Assembly (NCBI GenBank): GCA_010909165.1
Contig: VJWM01000178.1
Span: 248,001-312,000, forward strand
Reading direction: 5' to 3'
Length of the DNA: 64,000 nt
Origin: Anthoceros angustus
Lineage: Eukaryota; Streptophyta; Anthocerotopsida; Anthocerotales; Anthocerotaceae
In this document: piece by piece, positions 10,381 to 21,999 of the stretch
Layout: every line of letters begins with the position of its first letter
Position numbering within the stretch: position 1 is the stretch's first letter
The notes under the pieces: generated by a model
Seen by the model: only the letters and a program-made list of their open reading frames with translations
What the model was told of the DNA's origin: nothing
Databases searched by the model: none
Program-made: the position numbers and the translations under genes

Positions 10381-13300
10381 ATGGCAGGGTGTGGCCCTGG
10401 TGCCTGGGCAGACCCTGCCATTAGGCCAGGTTCGGATTTCGTGCTAGGTATGTCTCTCAAGTGTCCAGGTTTTGGCTTCAGGCGGAAAGAAGGCTCCCTG
10501 TGGGTGAGCTATGGGGTGCGAGCACCTGTTGGAAGACCGCCTCCCTCCAGCCAGCCAACTCTACCCAAGCTGAAGGATGCTGGGTGGAGCAAGTCTCGAC
10601 CTGCAGAGGTGACACCAAAGAAACGAAAAAGTGAGGTGGCTGCTGAGAAGTTGAAGAGCTTGTGTGGAGATGGACGTTTGGAGGAGGCAATGGAAGTTCT
10701 CCGGCAGATGGATTTGCAGAAAACTGTGCCCACTGTTGAGTGCTATGGTCATCTGCTGCGTTGCTGTATAACTAGGAAGGCTCTGGCCGAGGCCAAGCGG
10801 GTGCATGCCCATATCGGTGTGAAGGGAATACAGGCCAACAGTTATCTTGGCAACTTGGTTGTGAACACATATCTGAAGTGTGGGAGTTTGCCACATGCGG
10901 TGCAGGTGTTCAATATGCTGCCGGAAAGGACTGGTTTCTCGTGGACTGCCATCATCACTGGATACGTGAAAGCAGGACAGGAGCAAGAGGCCCTTAGGAT
11001 GTATCAGGTGATGGAAGCGGAAGGTGTGCAGCCGAATGAATACACTCTTGTGAGATTACTTAAGGCCTGTGCCACCTTAGGAGCCTTGGATAGTGGGAGG
11101 AAGATTCATGCTGCGGTTATAAGAATTGGCTGCCGGTCCAATCTGTTTGTTGTGACCAGTTTGGTTGCGATGTATGCAAAGTGTGGAAGCATGGTAGATG
11201 CTCAGGCTGTTTTCGATTCATTGCCCCAGCGAGATCTTGCATCCTGGAATGCAATGATTACCGGCTATGCACAGCAAGAGCAAGGGGCAAAGGCTCTGGA
11301 GCTGTTTGCCCGAATGCGGGAGGAAGGTGTGGGGCCAGATAATCGCACCTTTGTTGGTGTGCTTAAAGCATATGGCTCCCTTACTGCTCAAGAAAAACCT
11401 GTTTTGATGGATGGGCATTTGGTCAAAGCAGGGTGCTTGCAACAGGCCAAGGGGATTCATGCGGAGGCTGTTAAACGGGGCTATGAAGGGGATGCATTTA
11501 TGAGTGCAAGTCTTATCAACTTGTATGCAAACTGTGGAGGCATGCTAGAGGCTGCGGAAGTATTTGAGAAGCTGCCCCAACGAGATGTGGTGCTGTGGAC
11601 AGCTATGGTTGCAGGCTATGCTCAGCAAGGACAGGGTGACAGAGCTCTGGAGCTTTTTGCTCAAATGCAGAAAGACGGTGTCCAACCCAACAACCGCACC
11701 TTTGTCAGCGTGTTGAAAGCATGTGGTAGCCTGGCAGCTGTGGAGCAGCCTGTTGCTTTGGATGGACAAATGGTTAGATTGAGCTCCCTGCAAATTGCAA
11801 AGGAGGTCCATACACATGTAATCAGAAGTGGATATGGAGCAAACCAATTCGTTTGCAACACGTTGATTGACATCTATGCAAAGTGTGGAAGCATGTCTGA
11901 TGCCCAGCATGTGTTTGATGAATTGCCAATGCGCGATCTGGTTTCGTGGAATGTTTTGGTTGCTGGTTATGCCCAGCAAGAAAATGGTGAGAGGGCTTTA
12001 GAACTGTTTTCTCGAATGCAACAGGAAGGCCTGAAGCCAGAGAGTCGGACCTTTGTTAGTGCATTCAAGGCATGTGGAAGCATGGCAGTCATGGAGCAAC
12101 CGCTGGTTCTTGATGGCAAATCTGTAAGGATTTCATCACTGCAGAGGGGTAGGCAGGTGCATGCTGAAGCTATCAGACGAGGTGTGCAGTTGGATGTGTT
12201 TGTGGCAACCTCGGTTGTTGCAATGTACACAAGTTGTGGGAGCATGGTGGATGCGCAGAATGCATTTGACACTCTTCCAGAGAGTGATGTGGTGCTATGG
12301 AATGCGATGCTGGCTGGGTATGTTCAGCAAGACGAGGCTGACAGGGCGTTGGAACTATATACTCAAATGGCAGAGGAAGGTGTTGCCCCCGATAGCTGGA
12401 CGTTTGTCAGCGTGCTGAAAGCATGTGGGACCCTGGCAGCATCAGAGCCAGCGACCTTCGTGAACGGGCAGCTGCTGAAACCAATCTCCTTACAGAAAGG
12501 AAAGGAGATCCATACAGCAGTTGCGAAACTTGGATACGAATCACATGCATTTGTCTCCAACACTCTTGTAGACATGTATGCCAACTGCGGAGACCTGGTG
12601 GAGGCACGTCATGTTTTTGACACCATCACGGAGCCCAACGTGGTGTCGTGGACAGCAATGATTGCAGGATATGCACAGCAAGAGCAAGGTGAGAAGGGAA
12701 TGCAACTGTATGCCCAGATGCAAGCAGCAGGTGTGAGGCCTAATGAGACCACTTTTCTGTGCATTCTCAAAGCCTGCAGCAGTACTGGCTCTCTGAAAAT
12801 GTGTCACCAGATCCATTCAGATATCCTGGAGAGTGGGGTGGAGCTTAGTGACAAGCTGACCACCACTTTGGTTCATGCCTACAGCAGGTGTGGAAGCATG
12901 ACGCACGCACAGCGTGTCTTCGAAGCCTCTCCACACAGAGATGTGTTCTTGTGGACTGCCCTGCTCGCAGGATATGCCCGGCAAGGGGATTGCAAAAGGA
13001 GCTTGCAATGTTTCCAAGACATGATACACTCAGGCATCAAGCCACATGGAGTGACATTCTTGTCGGTGCTGGCAGCATGCAGCCACGGCGGCAAGGTGGA
13101 GAAGGGTCTGTGGTACTTCGACTCCATGATCAGAGACCACAATATCACCCCCACGACAGAGCATTACGTGAGCCTGGTCGACATCCTTGGCCGTGCAGGC
13201 CTCCTGGACAAGGCAGAAGAAGTTGTCTCAAACATGCCCATGGAGCCTTCTCTGCCACTATGGCTCGCTCTCCTTGGGGCATGCCAGAAACACAGCAACG

Positions 13301-13677
13301 TGGAGCTGGGGCGGCAAGCCTTCGAGTGTGCTGTGAAGTTGGAACCAAAACTGGACGCCCCTTACGTTCTCATGTCAAACATATATGCCGACGCCCTCAT
13401 GACAGACGAGGCCAACAGGGTGGAAGACATGAGACGGCGTGCAGGTGCTTGGAAGAAACCGGGCATCAGCTGGATCGAGCACTCGCAGCTGGTGCACTCG
13501 TTTGTGGTAGGAGACACCAGTCACGCAGCCTACGACACCATCCTCACCAAGGTGATGGAGCTCACTGATCAGGTGAAGTCTGACGCATCTGACGTTCTGG
13601 ACAGCAGCCTGGCAACATCGCAGCAGGCCCAAGACTCTGCAGACCCCCCCAGGAGCCTGGTGGGTTGTACCGTCTAG
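10381..13677 (+). CDS. PLS-class pentatricopeptide repeat protein with E/E+ tail
   Basis: A single 1098-codon exon. PPR proteins of this class bind organelle RNA in a base-specific way, usually for C-to-U editing or processing in plastids or mitochondria. Repeats start near residue 115 and run to about residue 880. They show the usual landmarks LVVNTYLKCGS, SWTAIITGYVKAG and LVAMYAKCGSMVDA. Four PLS triplets have a period of about 117 residues (351 bases). Each carries the same kind of short insert (for example VLMDGHLVKAGCLQ, VALDGQMVRLSSLQ) at about residues 340, 456, 573 and 690. The end has E and E+ motifs (KKPGISWIEHSQLVHSFVVG, residues about 1020-1045) but no DYW deaminase domain, so it would need a partner for editing. 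The N-terminal 100 residues are not repeat-like and could hold an organelle targeting signal. Lack of introns is typical of the family. Confidence 0.92.
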   Translation: MAGCGPGAWADPAIRPGSDFVLGMSLKCPGFGFRRKEGSLWVSYGVRAPVGRPPPSSQPTLPKLKDAGWSKSRPAEVTPKKRKSEVAAEKLKSLCGDGRLEEAMEVLRQMDLQKTVPTVECYGHLLRCCITRKALAEAKRVHAHIGVKGIQANSYLGNLVVNTYLKCGSLPHAVQVFNMLPERTGFSWTAIITGYVKAGQEQEALRMYQVMEAEGVQPNEYTLVRLLKACATLGALDSGRKIHAAVIRIGCRSNLFVVTSLVAMYAKCGSMVDAQAVFDSLPQRDLASWNAMITGYAQQEQGAKALELFARMREEGVGPDNRTFVGVLKAYGSLTAQEKPVLMDGHLVKAGCLQQAKGIHAEAVKRGYEGDAFMSASLINLYANCGGMLEAAEVFEKLPQRDVVLWTAMVAGYAQQGQGDRALELFAQMQKDGVQPNNRTFVSVLKACGSLAAVEQPVALDGQMVRLSSLQIAKEVHTHVIRSGYGANQFVCNTLIDIYAKCGSMSDAQHVFDELPMRDLVSWNVLVAGYAQQENGERALELFSRMQQEGLKPESRTFVSAFKACGSMAVMEQPLVLDGKSVRISSLQRGRQVHAEAIRRGVQLDVFVATSVVAMYTSCGSMVDAQNAFDTLPESDVVLWNAMLAGYVQQDEADRALELYTQMAEEGVAPDSWTFVSVLKACGTLAASEPATFVNGQLLKPISLQKGKEIHTAVAKLGYESHAFVSNTLVDMYANCGDLVEARHVFDTITEPNVVSWTAMIAGYAQQEQGEKGMQLYAQMQAAGVRPNETTFLCILKACSSTGSLKMCHQIHSDILESGVELSDKLTTTLVHAYSRCGSMTHAQRVFEASPHRDVFLWTALLAGYARQGDCKRSLQCFQDMIHSGIKPHGVTFLSVLAACSHGGKVEKGLWYFDSMIRDHNITPTTEHYVSLVDILGRAGLLDKAEEVVSNMPMEPSLPLWLALLGACQKHSNVELGRQAFECAVKLEPKLDAPYVLMSNIYADALMTDEANRVEDMRRRAGAWKKPGISWIEHSQLVHSFVVGDTSHAAYDTILTKVMELTDQVKSDASDVLDSSLATSQQAQDSADPPRSLVGCTV

Positions 13678-16600
13678 GTGTCCCTTATACAATCCCATCC
13701 AATCACCTACGCCCCTAGACATCCGTTGCCGTGTAATTTTTGGTCGCCGTTCCTGCAACGGTAAAGAGTATCCAAGGTGGTGCCTTCCGGGGATTTGCGC
13801 CCTCCTCGAGGATGACGCGTCTAGTTAACGTTAACTGTCCATGTAACAAAGGAAGGCGGACTCGGGAGGCGACGACGTGGGCGTCACAACGTGACGACAA
13901 AACCTTTGCCTGCGCCGTGCCAGGCTGGACAGCCGGTGCTGGCCGTGGGATGGAAGCATCCGATGGCCAGCAGCGGGCGGGTGAGTGGCGCCTGGGCACG
14001 CGTGAAGGAACGCAACGCATTGCAGGGCAAGCGTGCGCGAATAGGATTTGGGGGTGGACGCCGGGCCGGGCCCCGTTCCGATCCTTCCTGGAAGTTGAAC
14101 CCGGTTTTAGATGGCGGCCTCCATCACGGCAGGCGAGGGATTGCAGTTCCTGTTCTCCTCCACATGCAGACTTTGGGATCGGAGGGCTGAGGGCTAAATC
14201 AGGAGCTGTTGCATGCTGTAGCGGGATTTGCAAACATCTTTGCCTGCTGCTGCCTTCCATGCCCTGCCGGGCCCTGGAAGAGAAACCCTCATCCTGGTTT
14301 CCACGCTCCCTGGCTTGCTTCCACATCTTTTAGTCGTGCACGGGGAAGCCGGAATCAGGTAGTGTGTGAGCACCTTCCTCGCTCGAATTAGCAGCTCCCA
14401 GTGCCAGTCCCGCCCCCATAGATTGACCCTGCTCCATCGGCGCTCCCCGCTGCCATCGCCGCTTTGTTAGCACACTCGCCTACCTGCTCACCGAAGGATT
14501 AGCGTGACTGGCGACCAATGATTGGGGACCGGGCCTGCGGTGGGTGGTCCTGCACTCGCAGCTACAGCCTGGACTGGGCGCCGGAGTCTCCAGCCCGGCC
14601 AGGGCCCAGGCCACATCGTATCATCCCAGCTGCCGAAGGCGATCGGCCAGCTGATGCCGATTAGGTCATGAGTTTGCCACAGACGTAGACAAAACCAACT
14701 ACCACAGCCTGCCAGGGCATTCAAAGGCTGGGAGTCGACGCGTGTTATGCCGAAATTTGCTACACTCTCCACACACACACACACAACTGTATGACTCTGC
14801 TTTTCACCTCTCCCGTTTCTTGCAAGTGTACTTGCAAGGTGTGCCTGCAACAAAAGATGCAGGCTTTAGCTGGCGGGCCCGGGCTCCACGCCCTGCACAA
14901 GCTTGCTTCTTTCATCATGCTGGCTGGCTTCAGAGACTTTGGGGGGAAAGGGTAGCGTAGGAGGCTGTACAGTGTGGTGGTAGCAGCTTGTGGGATTCTT
15001 GCTTTTAGGATTGGAGAGAGCACATGAGATGCAACTCCTGACAGATCGCTGCGCGGATTTGCAGAATTGTGCTGCACATGTAGTGTTGTAGACCTAATGT
15101 GGAGCTACCAGTTGCTGCATGGAGTTGTGCTATCTGTCCAAGGCCTGCAACTGTTACCTGTTCTGTCTGCCCCTTTAGCTCCCCATCCTGTACGTACTGC
15201 AATCTGAACGAGTCTCGTGGAAGTGGGGCCGAGCTGTCTTCTGAGAGAGACGTCGTAATGGGCATCCTTTACTATGGCTCAACGCCAGCCATCCAAGTGG
15301 TGCCGTGGTCAGGGCCTGCCCGACTCCAGTGCCAGTGGGCCGGGAGGGAGCAAGCGCTCTTTTCACCTTTTCCCTGCAGGCAGGCTGTGAGGAGTCCACA
15401 AATATCCGGATGCTCAAATATCAACCAGGATGGTTAGCATCCGGATCTGTGCCGTCGGAAGGGTGGACGCCGGCAACCAACCCAGCACAGCTGTATCGCC
15501 CCTACTGCGGTATTGGAGCATGATAGTGGCGTGACTGCAGTTAATGAATGGCCATCGCCCATGTCCATGCATGTGGGCAATGGGCATATGGCACCTCTCC
15601 CTCATCAATCAATCTCGCTGAGGCCGAGGTCCGACATCCCCACGGGCCAGCATGTCCTTTCCCACCACGCCCCCCATGTTAAGGCGGCATATGTGGGGAT
15701 CTTGGCATTCCTAGCCCAATCGGAGCCATCTCCATTCCTACCTGGTGTGACTGTGAGGAGAGGAAAGACGATGAACAGTGCAAATGGCTCTGCTCCCTGC
15801 CAGGAGTTGACTGCGTGGGGAAAAGAGCAGCTTGTGCGTGGGCTCCATTTCCCATACACCTTTGTGTTCTAATAAACGTGGCACGTAGCCACACTTCCCC
15901 TTACTGCTTTTAAGGGTGGATTACCACAAAGCTTATGACTACATATCGGGAACGCCTGCTTCGCAGATGACGCGCTCTTTCGTTTCTCCCTCCCTTTGGA
16001 CTTCCTGCTGGGATCCTATTCCTTCATGCCAATGATAACTGCAGTTGTGTGTAGCAGATCAGTACTCACAAGTACTGTCTGGCAGCTGCAGAAGAAATAG
16101 TCTCATTTAGGGAGGATCCAGTACAGATAGATATAGTTGATTCTACAGCAGGGTACTTACTAAACCCACTGTTGTTTACATCCATGTAGACTATCCCTAT
16201 CTTGTGTCTTTAGAAAGAGGATCCCCAGCAAGTCTTCCATTCTGGGCTTATCAGGGCAAGTGTGCAAGTATAGGCAATTCCCCTTGGGATTGTCATGGAA
16301 GCCAGCCCAACCCTCTTTGGCAAGTCTAACATAAGTCTTTGTCGGCAGCATGCCAAGGCAGGCCTGGCCAATAGAGAGAGCCGGTACTTGGTCGGCATCC
16401 TGAAAAGGAACCTTGACCCGGAACGACAAGCTAAGGGCCCCATACCCACCTGCTGTGTGTCGTCTTCTGCCTTCCATGCCACTCAGGTCCCGCACCAGCC
16501 GTGTAGTTTAATAACCACCCGTCAACCTCGTGCAAGATAGCTACATATGTCCATGCTCCCGCACCGATCGCCCATCTCTCATGCCTTGAGCTGTGGATGC

Positions 16601-17024
16601 ATAATGCATTGCATATTCTCCGGACGACATACATGCGTAGACACCCACTTAAATTGACCTGCCTTCACGAGGCAGTAACAAGGCGGGGAAAAATTGCATG
16701 AGAGAGAGAAAGGTCAGTGGTGTTCTGACAAGCGGCTGGCATCCACCCTGGCCCCCACGCGTATTGCGGAGAGGAGAATCAGTGCAGGCCAGGCAGGGGC
16801 CAGGGCAGTGCACGCCAGCCTGCCGACCCGGGAACTGACCCGGCTGGCCCAGGCCCAGCGAACCCATTACAAGCTTTCGCTTTCTCCTACAGACTGGTAA
16901 GCCGTAGTCTCCAAGTGTAAAACTCTCGGCCAAGCAAGGGCCCGGGATCCTTCCACCGCCACAAAAGTCCACCCGCAACTACACTCCCGGCCGACTCGGC
17001 AGATCCTCCATCACACCCACAGCC

Positions 17025-17070
17025 CAGCCAGCCAGCCAGCCAGCCAGCCTGCCAGCCTGCCTGCCCCTTC
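17025..17070. repeat. CCAG/CCTG tetranucleotide microsatellite
   Basis: Uninterrupted CCAG units grade into CCTG-containing units, for about 45 bases. Confidence 0.85.
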
Positions 17071-20000
17071 CTCGCCTTGTGGGCATGAAGTGGTGGGGGA
17101 AGCAAAATCTGCCGTGTCCCCCAGCCGCACTTACGACATCACCCACCACTCCATTGCCGCAGAGGCCGCGTCCGCATCACACCACTGTTTGAGAAGTGCC
17201 CGCTGCCCACACCCTCTCACGGGTAGCTGGGCTAACCACTCAGCGACATTTCGCCTCGCGAGTGACGAAAGACGCATTACCAGACGCGGTGAGAGGCAAC
17301 CTCAAATCCAACCGGCATGAATCAATGTTGTCAACCAGTCCCCATCCAGATCGTCCTGTCAACATGCCGACCAGCATCCCGGCCTGGGCCCCGCTGGAAA
17401 TCGGGACGTAGCCACGCGCCTCCGGCATGCTAGTGCGCCCTGCTCGTCAGATATCGGGTGCGCACGCCCATGGGCCATGACGGATTCCATGGAAATCAGG
17501 GAGGACTGCTAGTGCCCGAATCCGATTCCTGTAGCCTGTGGGTGGAGCCATTTTTTGTAACTCCAGCTTAGTAACCGGTGTTCATGAATCCAAGAAAGTG
17601 TGACTAATATGCAAGGCACGGCATCGGGGCAAAAGCAGAAGAAAGAGGATACACGCGGGGTCTCTCAATCATATGCATCCGCTACATGTTGATGTACATA
17701 CTTTTCCCAGCTTCAGAACGAGTGCAGGGAAACTCACAATTCCATCAGAACGAGCGCAGGAGAAGAATCTCGTCCGATTTGCTTCCAGGCTCGACAAATG
17801 CAAACTGGTGGCATAGGTACAATGGTCGGTGGGAGGCAGCAGCACCACCTGCCTCACCGACGTGGAGGGTGAAGGCCAAAATCAAAGTCGAAGGTAAAAA
17901 TCCAAGGCAAAGGCCAATGCAATGGCCACAAGAAAAAATCCAAGGCAGAGGCCAATGCAAAGCCATTGGAAGAAATCGAAAGTAGAAAGCCAAGGGAGAA
18001 ATCGAAAGCAAAGGAAAATATCACCTCCAGGATCCGTCTCTCCCCGGAGTGTGTGTATGTGTAGGACGTACATAGTATATTGCATCGTATGCTAACCCGC
18101 CTGACCGACTGGCATCGGCAGCAGCCTGACAGTTGTATTATTATTAAATACAGTAACGAGTTTCTGCAACAGGAGCCCCAGGATGCACAGGATGCCATCT
18201 CCCAGAAATTATTTGATATGGTCAGTACCGGAAGTCAAGGTGACGACTCTGAGGCCTCCTCCGAAAACTCCGAGTCCGAGGGCGGGGCCTCGGGCCAAAC
18301 CCTAATGGCCGAAGAAGACTCTCAAAACACACACAGTTGCGGACAGTTTAGTCGGTGAAGGTCATCGGATTCTGCGTGCTTTGTGCTTTTGCATGGACTC
18401 CAAAGGCAGGGGCAGAGAAAGATCCACCTGCTAAGCCAGTCGTCATCGCCGGGTCATCCCAGCGAGGCCCCGCTGGATGGACAGAAAAATGGAGATACGC
18501 CTTTCCCAGCCGGCAGCCTGGCCGCGATCCGTCTTACCGACTTGGACTTCGTGCAAGCTGGTTGTCCGCGTCCTAAGCATGTCTTGCATGACCAAAGCGC
18601 ATCCCTTGGCAATTCCAATTCCAATTTGCAGGCAGCGAGTCCTAATCACCTCCCAAGCAGGCCAGCAAACACGCCAATATGCATGGGACTTGCAGCGCAA
18701 ATGTTTGCATCCATTCATGTGCAGGGACAGATATCTAGGTCCCCGTCTCACCAACCTAGGTGCAATATTGCACATGCAAGTCCGCAACACAAACCCCTCG
18801 GAAGCTGCTGTAGCATGCCGGCACGTGCTCAAGGTACGGTTCTGACAAGGGAGCAAAGCGATGTGTGCGCAGGCTACGCACTGGCATCGCATCGCATCGC
18901 ATCGCGGGTAGACTGGTGTAGCTTCTATACAGTACTTGCTCCGTGCGTCCCCTCTCCAAACCCATCCCACAGCCTGTCTAGGGCTGGCATACATCGCAAC
19001 CCCTCTAGCTAACAAATCTGCCGCACTCTACATATCTTTCTTGCAACATACATGCCGCTGATGAACATTCCGTTTTCCTCGTCTGCAAGACAAACACGAT
19101 TTCGCACAGCTGCAGCTTGGAGGAGGGGCGATGGCATCCGGCAAGCCTGCTTACTGCATCATTGGCAGATGACATCACTGATCACTGCAGCCAGCAGCTA
19201 CATGCACCGGCCCGGGCTGCTGCTGCCGGCCGTTACCCCTAGCCATACCCATTCCCATAACCATAACCATTGCCATACAGCCGTTGCCATAAGGCATCAT
19301 ATGTAGATGGAAACGGAGGGCACCTTTTGCGACCGCGCGGTTCCTCGGGAAGGGCGACACCTGAAAGGGCGAGGCTGGCCGCCGAGCCAGAGTGGCAGTG
19401 ACAGTGGCAGTGGCACAGGGTCCCGTGGGACGCGATTCGTGAAACGATGAACCGCGTGAAGCCACGCCTGGTGGGAAGGTAACGCGGGGGCCATGGATCG
19501 ATCTTTTGGTTTCACCGTATCCCACATCTTTCGATAGTCCACATACATGCACTCATTTCCGTCTTGCAAGTTGCGGGCCGGCCGGGACTTGCTCTACAGT
19601 CTACACCACCGACGCACCTTTTCTTAACTGTCTGGCGCGTCCCTGCCCGTACGCTTCCAAGTCTGTATGTACCTATACTCCACCTAAGCACTTCATTTCA
19701 CTGGCTGCTCTTCTTTCCGTTTGAGGCCTTCCATTCCTCCTTTATAAGGAAACTTTAATGGCCGTGACCTTGGATGCCCAGTTCAGTAAGTCGGTGAAAG
19801 GCCAACATTCAATGTTGGGTTGAAGTTGGGTATATAATATTTTCTCTATTTTTATCATGTTTTTAATTTTTATCATATAGATTAAATTGATTCTATCACA
19901 TATTTGATCAATCATATCATGATTCATTGAGATGTTCCTTCCATAAACTACGATTATCAGTTGTAATTTATGATGTTCAAGAACATGGGATCCTTGGCAA

Positions 20001-21192
20001 GTACATACACAATTGGTGTGCCAGTGATATCCAAGTCATCCAGGAAGGAGGAATAATGAAAGAGGAAACACCCAAAACATAATGGGTAGGTACCTAATCG
20101 AGTTTAGGTAGTTTTAAAAAAAATCTCTTTACCGGAGACCACGTCCTCCTGGTCCGTCCTCACCTAACACGAGGCGTAAGCGGAGATGGTGAATCCAGAA
20201 TTTCACAGCTGTATGAGGACCGGGCCAGAGGCAAAGCAAGACGCGGGATCCACGAGCGCAAATCGAGAAGGAGAGTGGGCTGCGAGGGCCAAGGGCTGGT
20301 CGGGTTGCCCGGGTCCGGTTCAGGCGAAAGCCACACAATGAGTGGGGCCCAGGATGCGCCAGCAACGTCGGACCTCTTTCCAGCCAATTTCATCGCCTCT
20401 CGCGGGCTGGAGTGCGTTGTGCATGTCGGTGTTACGGCACCTAATGTGCCCCACTTATCCAATGACTTAACAACTGTTTTTACTCCTAATCACTGAACTA
20501 TTCGATAGTTCACCTCGATCGCTCTTTTCAGCAGCTGGGTTGTAGTCGATTTGCGTTTGTAAAAGTTTACTAACTACCTAGCTAACCCTGAAATACTATG
20601 AAGTCCTCTAAATAATTAAGGAATGAAACAATGTCATTGTGTAAATTAAAAATGAACCAATTTTCACCAAATACAATGGTCCTACCATACTCCATGGAAT
20701 AATACATTCGTCACTCACTTGTGGCCTATAATACAACCAACTATCACCGGTCTTATCACAACCTCTTACAATCGATCCCACCATCGCACATCTTGAGACA
20801 CAACTGCAGCCGGACCAACTAACTCCCGGACCAACTAACCTCCCTCCAATCGGCCATCGCACATCCGACCAACCTCCCTACAATTTATCCGGCCAGGCAC
20901 ATTTTAAAACGCAACCATTGACGGGCTAGCTACAAACTCTCTACAACCGTCTTGTGAAAGCTAGCTGGACAACCATCATTACGTCAGTCCACTGGACATC
21001 TATCATTAGGTCAGTCCCTGTGGGGGCAGCTGGCTTGGCTATCTTTGGGTAGGCGGGAGTGGCCACTTGCTGGATGGTTATCTCTCGGCAGTTGGTGGGC
21101 GGGAGTGGTTAGCTGGCATCTTTTACTTGACGGAGGCGGGAATGCGCGGCTGGCCTGGCCGCCGTCTTTTGTTGGGCTGGACAACGGTCATT

Positions 21193-21304
21193 AACTAGTT
21201 ATGGGACAACGGTTCTATAAATCAACTAGTTATGGGACAACGGTTCTATAAATCAACGGTTGTAAACAGTTGTTTGGCTCAACGGTTATAAACAGTTGTT
21301 TGGA
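21193..21304. repeat. Two adjacent tandem duplications rich in AACGG
   Basis: A 31-base unit starting AACTAGTTATGGGACAACGG occurs twice (21193-21223 and 21224-21254). Directly after it, a shorter unit of the form CAACGGTT(G)TAAACAGTTGTTTGG occurs twice (about 21253-21304). Five AACGG cores fall within about 110 bases. AACGG is the core of the plant mitosis-specific activator element bound by three-repeat MYB proteins. The nearest gene downstream is CESA, more than 1.6 kb away, so a regulatory role is only a possibility. Confidence 0.7.
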
Positions 21305-21373
21305 TCTAAGATTTATCGAATCTTCGGTTGGAAGTGCACTATCCTCCATCGTCCTCCATTCGTATAGAGAGCT

Positions 21374-21750
21374 ACTTAGCTAATGATAATAGGACTTAGA
21401 GTAAGAAGAACGGTATGGAAGTATCCAGATAGGTAATGTAGGTGTGGTGGGAGATCACACAAAGTGTGGAGAGACATTATACTACCCATTAGCTTGGGTT
21501 TGCCAGAGAAGGATCTAGATGTGATGGGAGATCATAGGTGTGGTGGCAAAATACACTACCCATTAGCTTAGGTTTGCCAGACTTGTTGGGGCCTTGGATT
21601 GCCTGCACTTGGTATAGGAGAGTTCTTGGCTGATGGTAATAAAGTTCAGAGTAAGAAGATGGGTATGGAAGCACCCGGAGAAGGTAATTAGGTGTGGTGG
21701 GAAATAGAAATAAAGTGGTGGGTAGTAAGATTGGGCACAGCTTGTTACAT
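21374..21750. repeat. Imperfect direct repeat, period about 250 bases
   Basis: The segment starting near 21374 (TTAGAGTAAGAAGAACGGTATGG followed by GGTAATGTAGGTGTGGTGGG) recurs near 21626 with substitutions. A shorter internal repeat (CTACCCATTAGCTTGGGTTT at about 21483 and again near 21552) lies inside the first unit. A 10-base unit CATCGCCCAT is repeated about three times at 21750-21775. No coding capacity is visible. It looks like a locally duplicated, decayed transposon fragment. Confidence 0.6.
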
Positions 21751-21999
21751 CGCCCATCGCCCATCGCCCATCGCTGACATCGGCTCGGTTACCATTTGGC
21801 GACGCGGGTGGTGAAGGAGCGGGACTCGCCTTGGTGCAGCTGGAGGTATGGGCAAGCACCCTCTCTCTGCTCTGCGTCTGTGGGTGTTGTGTAATATTAT
21901 TTTTTAATCTGTGGTGGCTTGGCTCGGTTCCTGGGTCTACCTATGCGAGATGAGAGGGCAGGCCTGCTGCTGCTGCTGCCGGGCTGCCGCTGTATTTCT

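Larger units (their letters stand above)
13678..21999. other. Long gene-free stretch
   Basis: About 8.3 kb in which I find no supportable gene. Open frames up to 209 codons occur on both strands, but they overlap one another, lack family motifs and have unconvincing composition. The stretch holds simple repeats (CA run near 14769-14784; CCAG-type run at about 17025-17070; GCATC run at about 18885-18905). It also has an imperfect repeat near 17895-17960 and an AT-rich patch near 19800-19980. Duplicated segments at about 21190-21750 are listed separately. Non-coding RNA genes could be hidden here, but I recognise no known plant microRNA. Confidence 0.5.

Noticed and set aside
12888-13568. 226-codon plus-strand frame inside the PPR gene
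   Set aside because: It is an alternative frame of the long, clearly coding PPR exon.
13678-21999. Known plant microRNA precursors
   Set aside because: Reading by eye, I found no mature sequence of the widely conserved families with a matching hairpin arm; a folding search would be needed to be sure.
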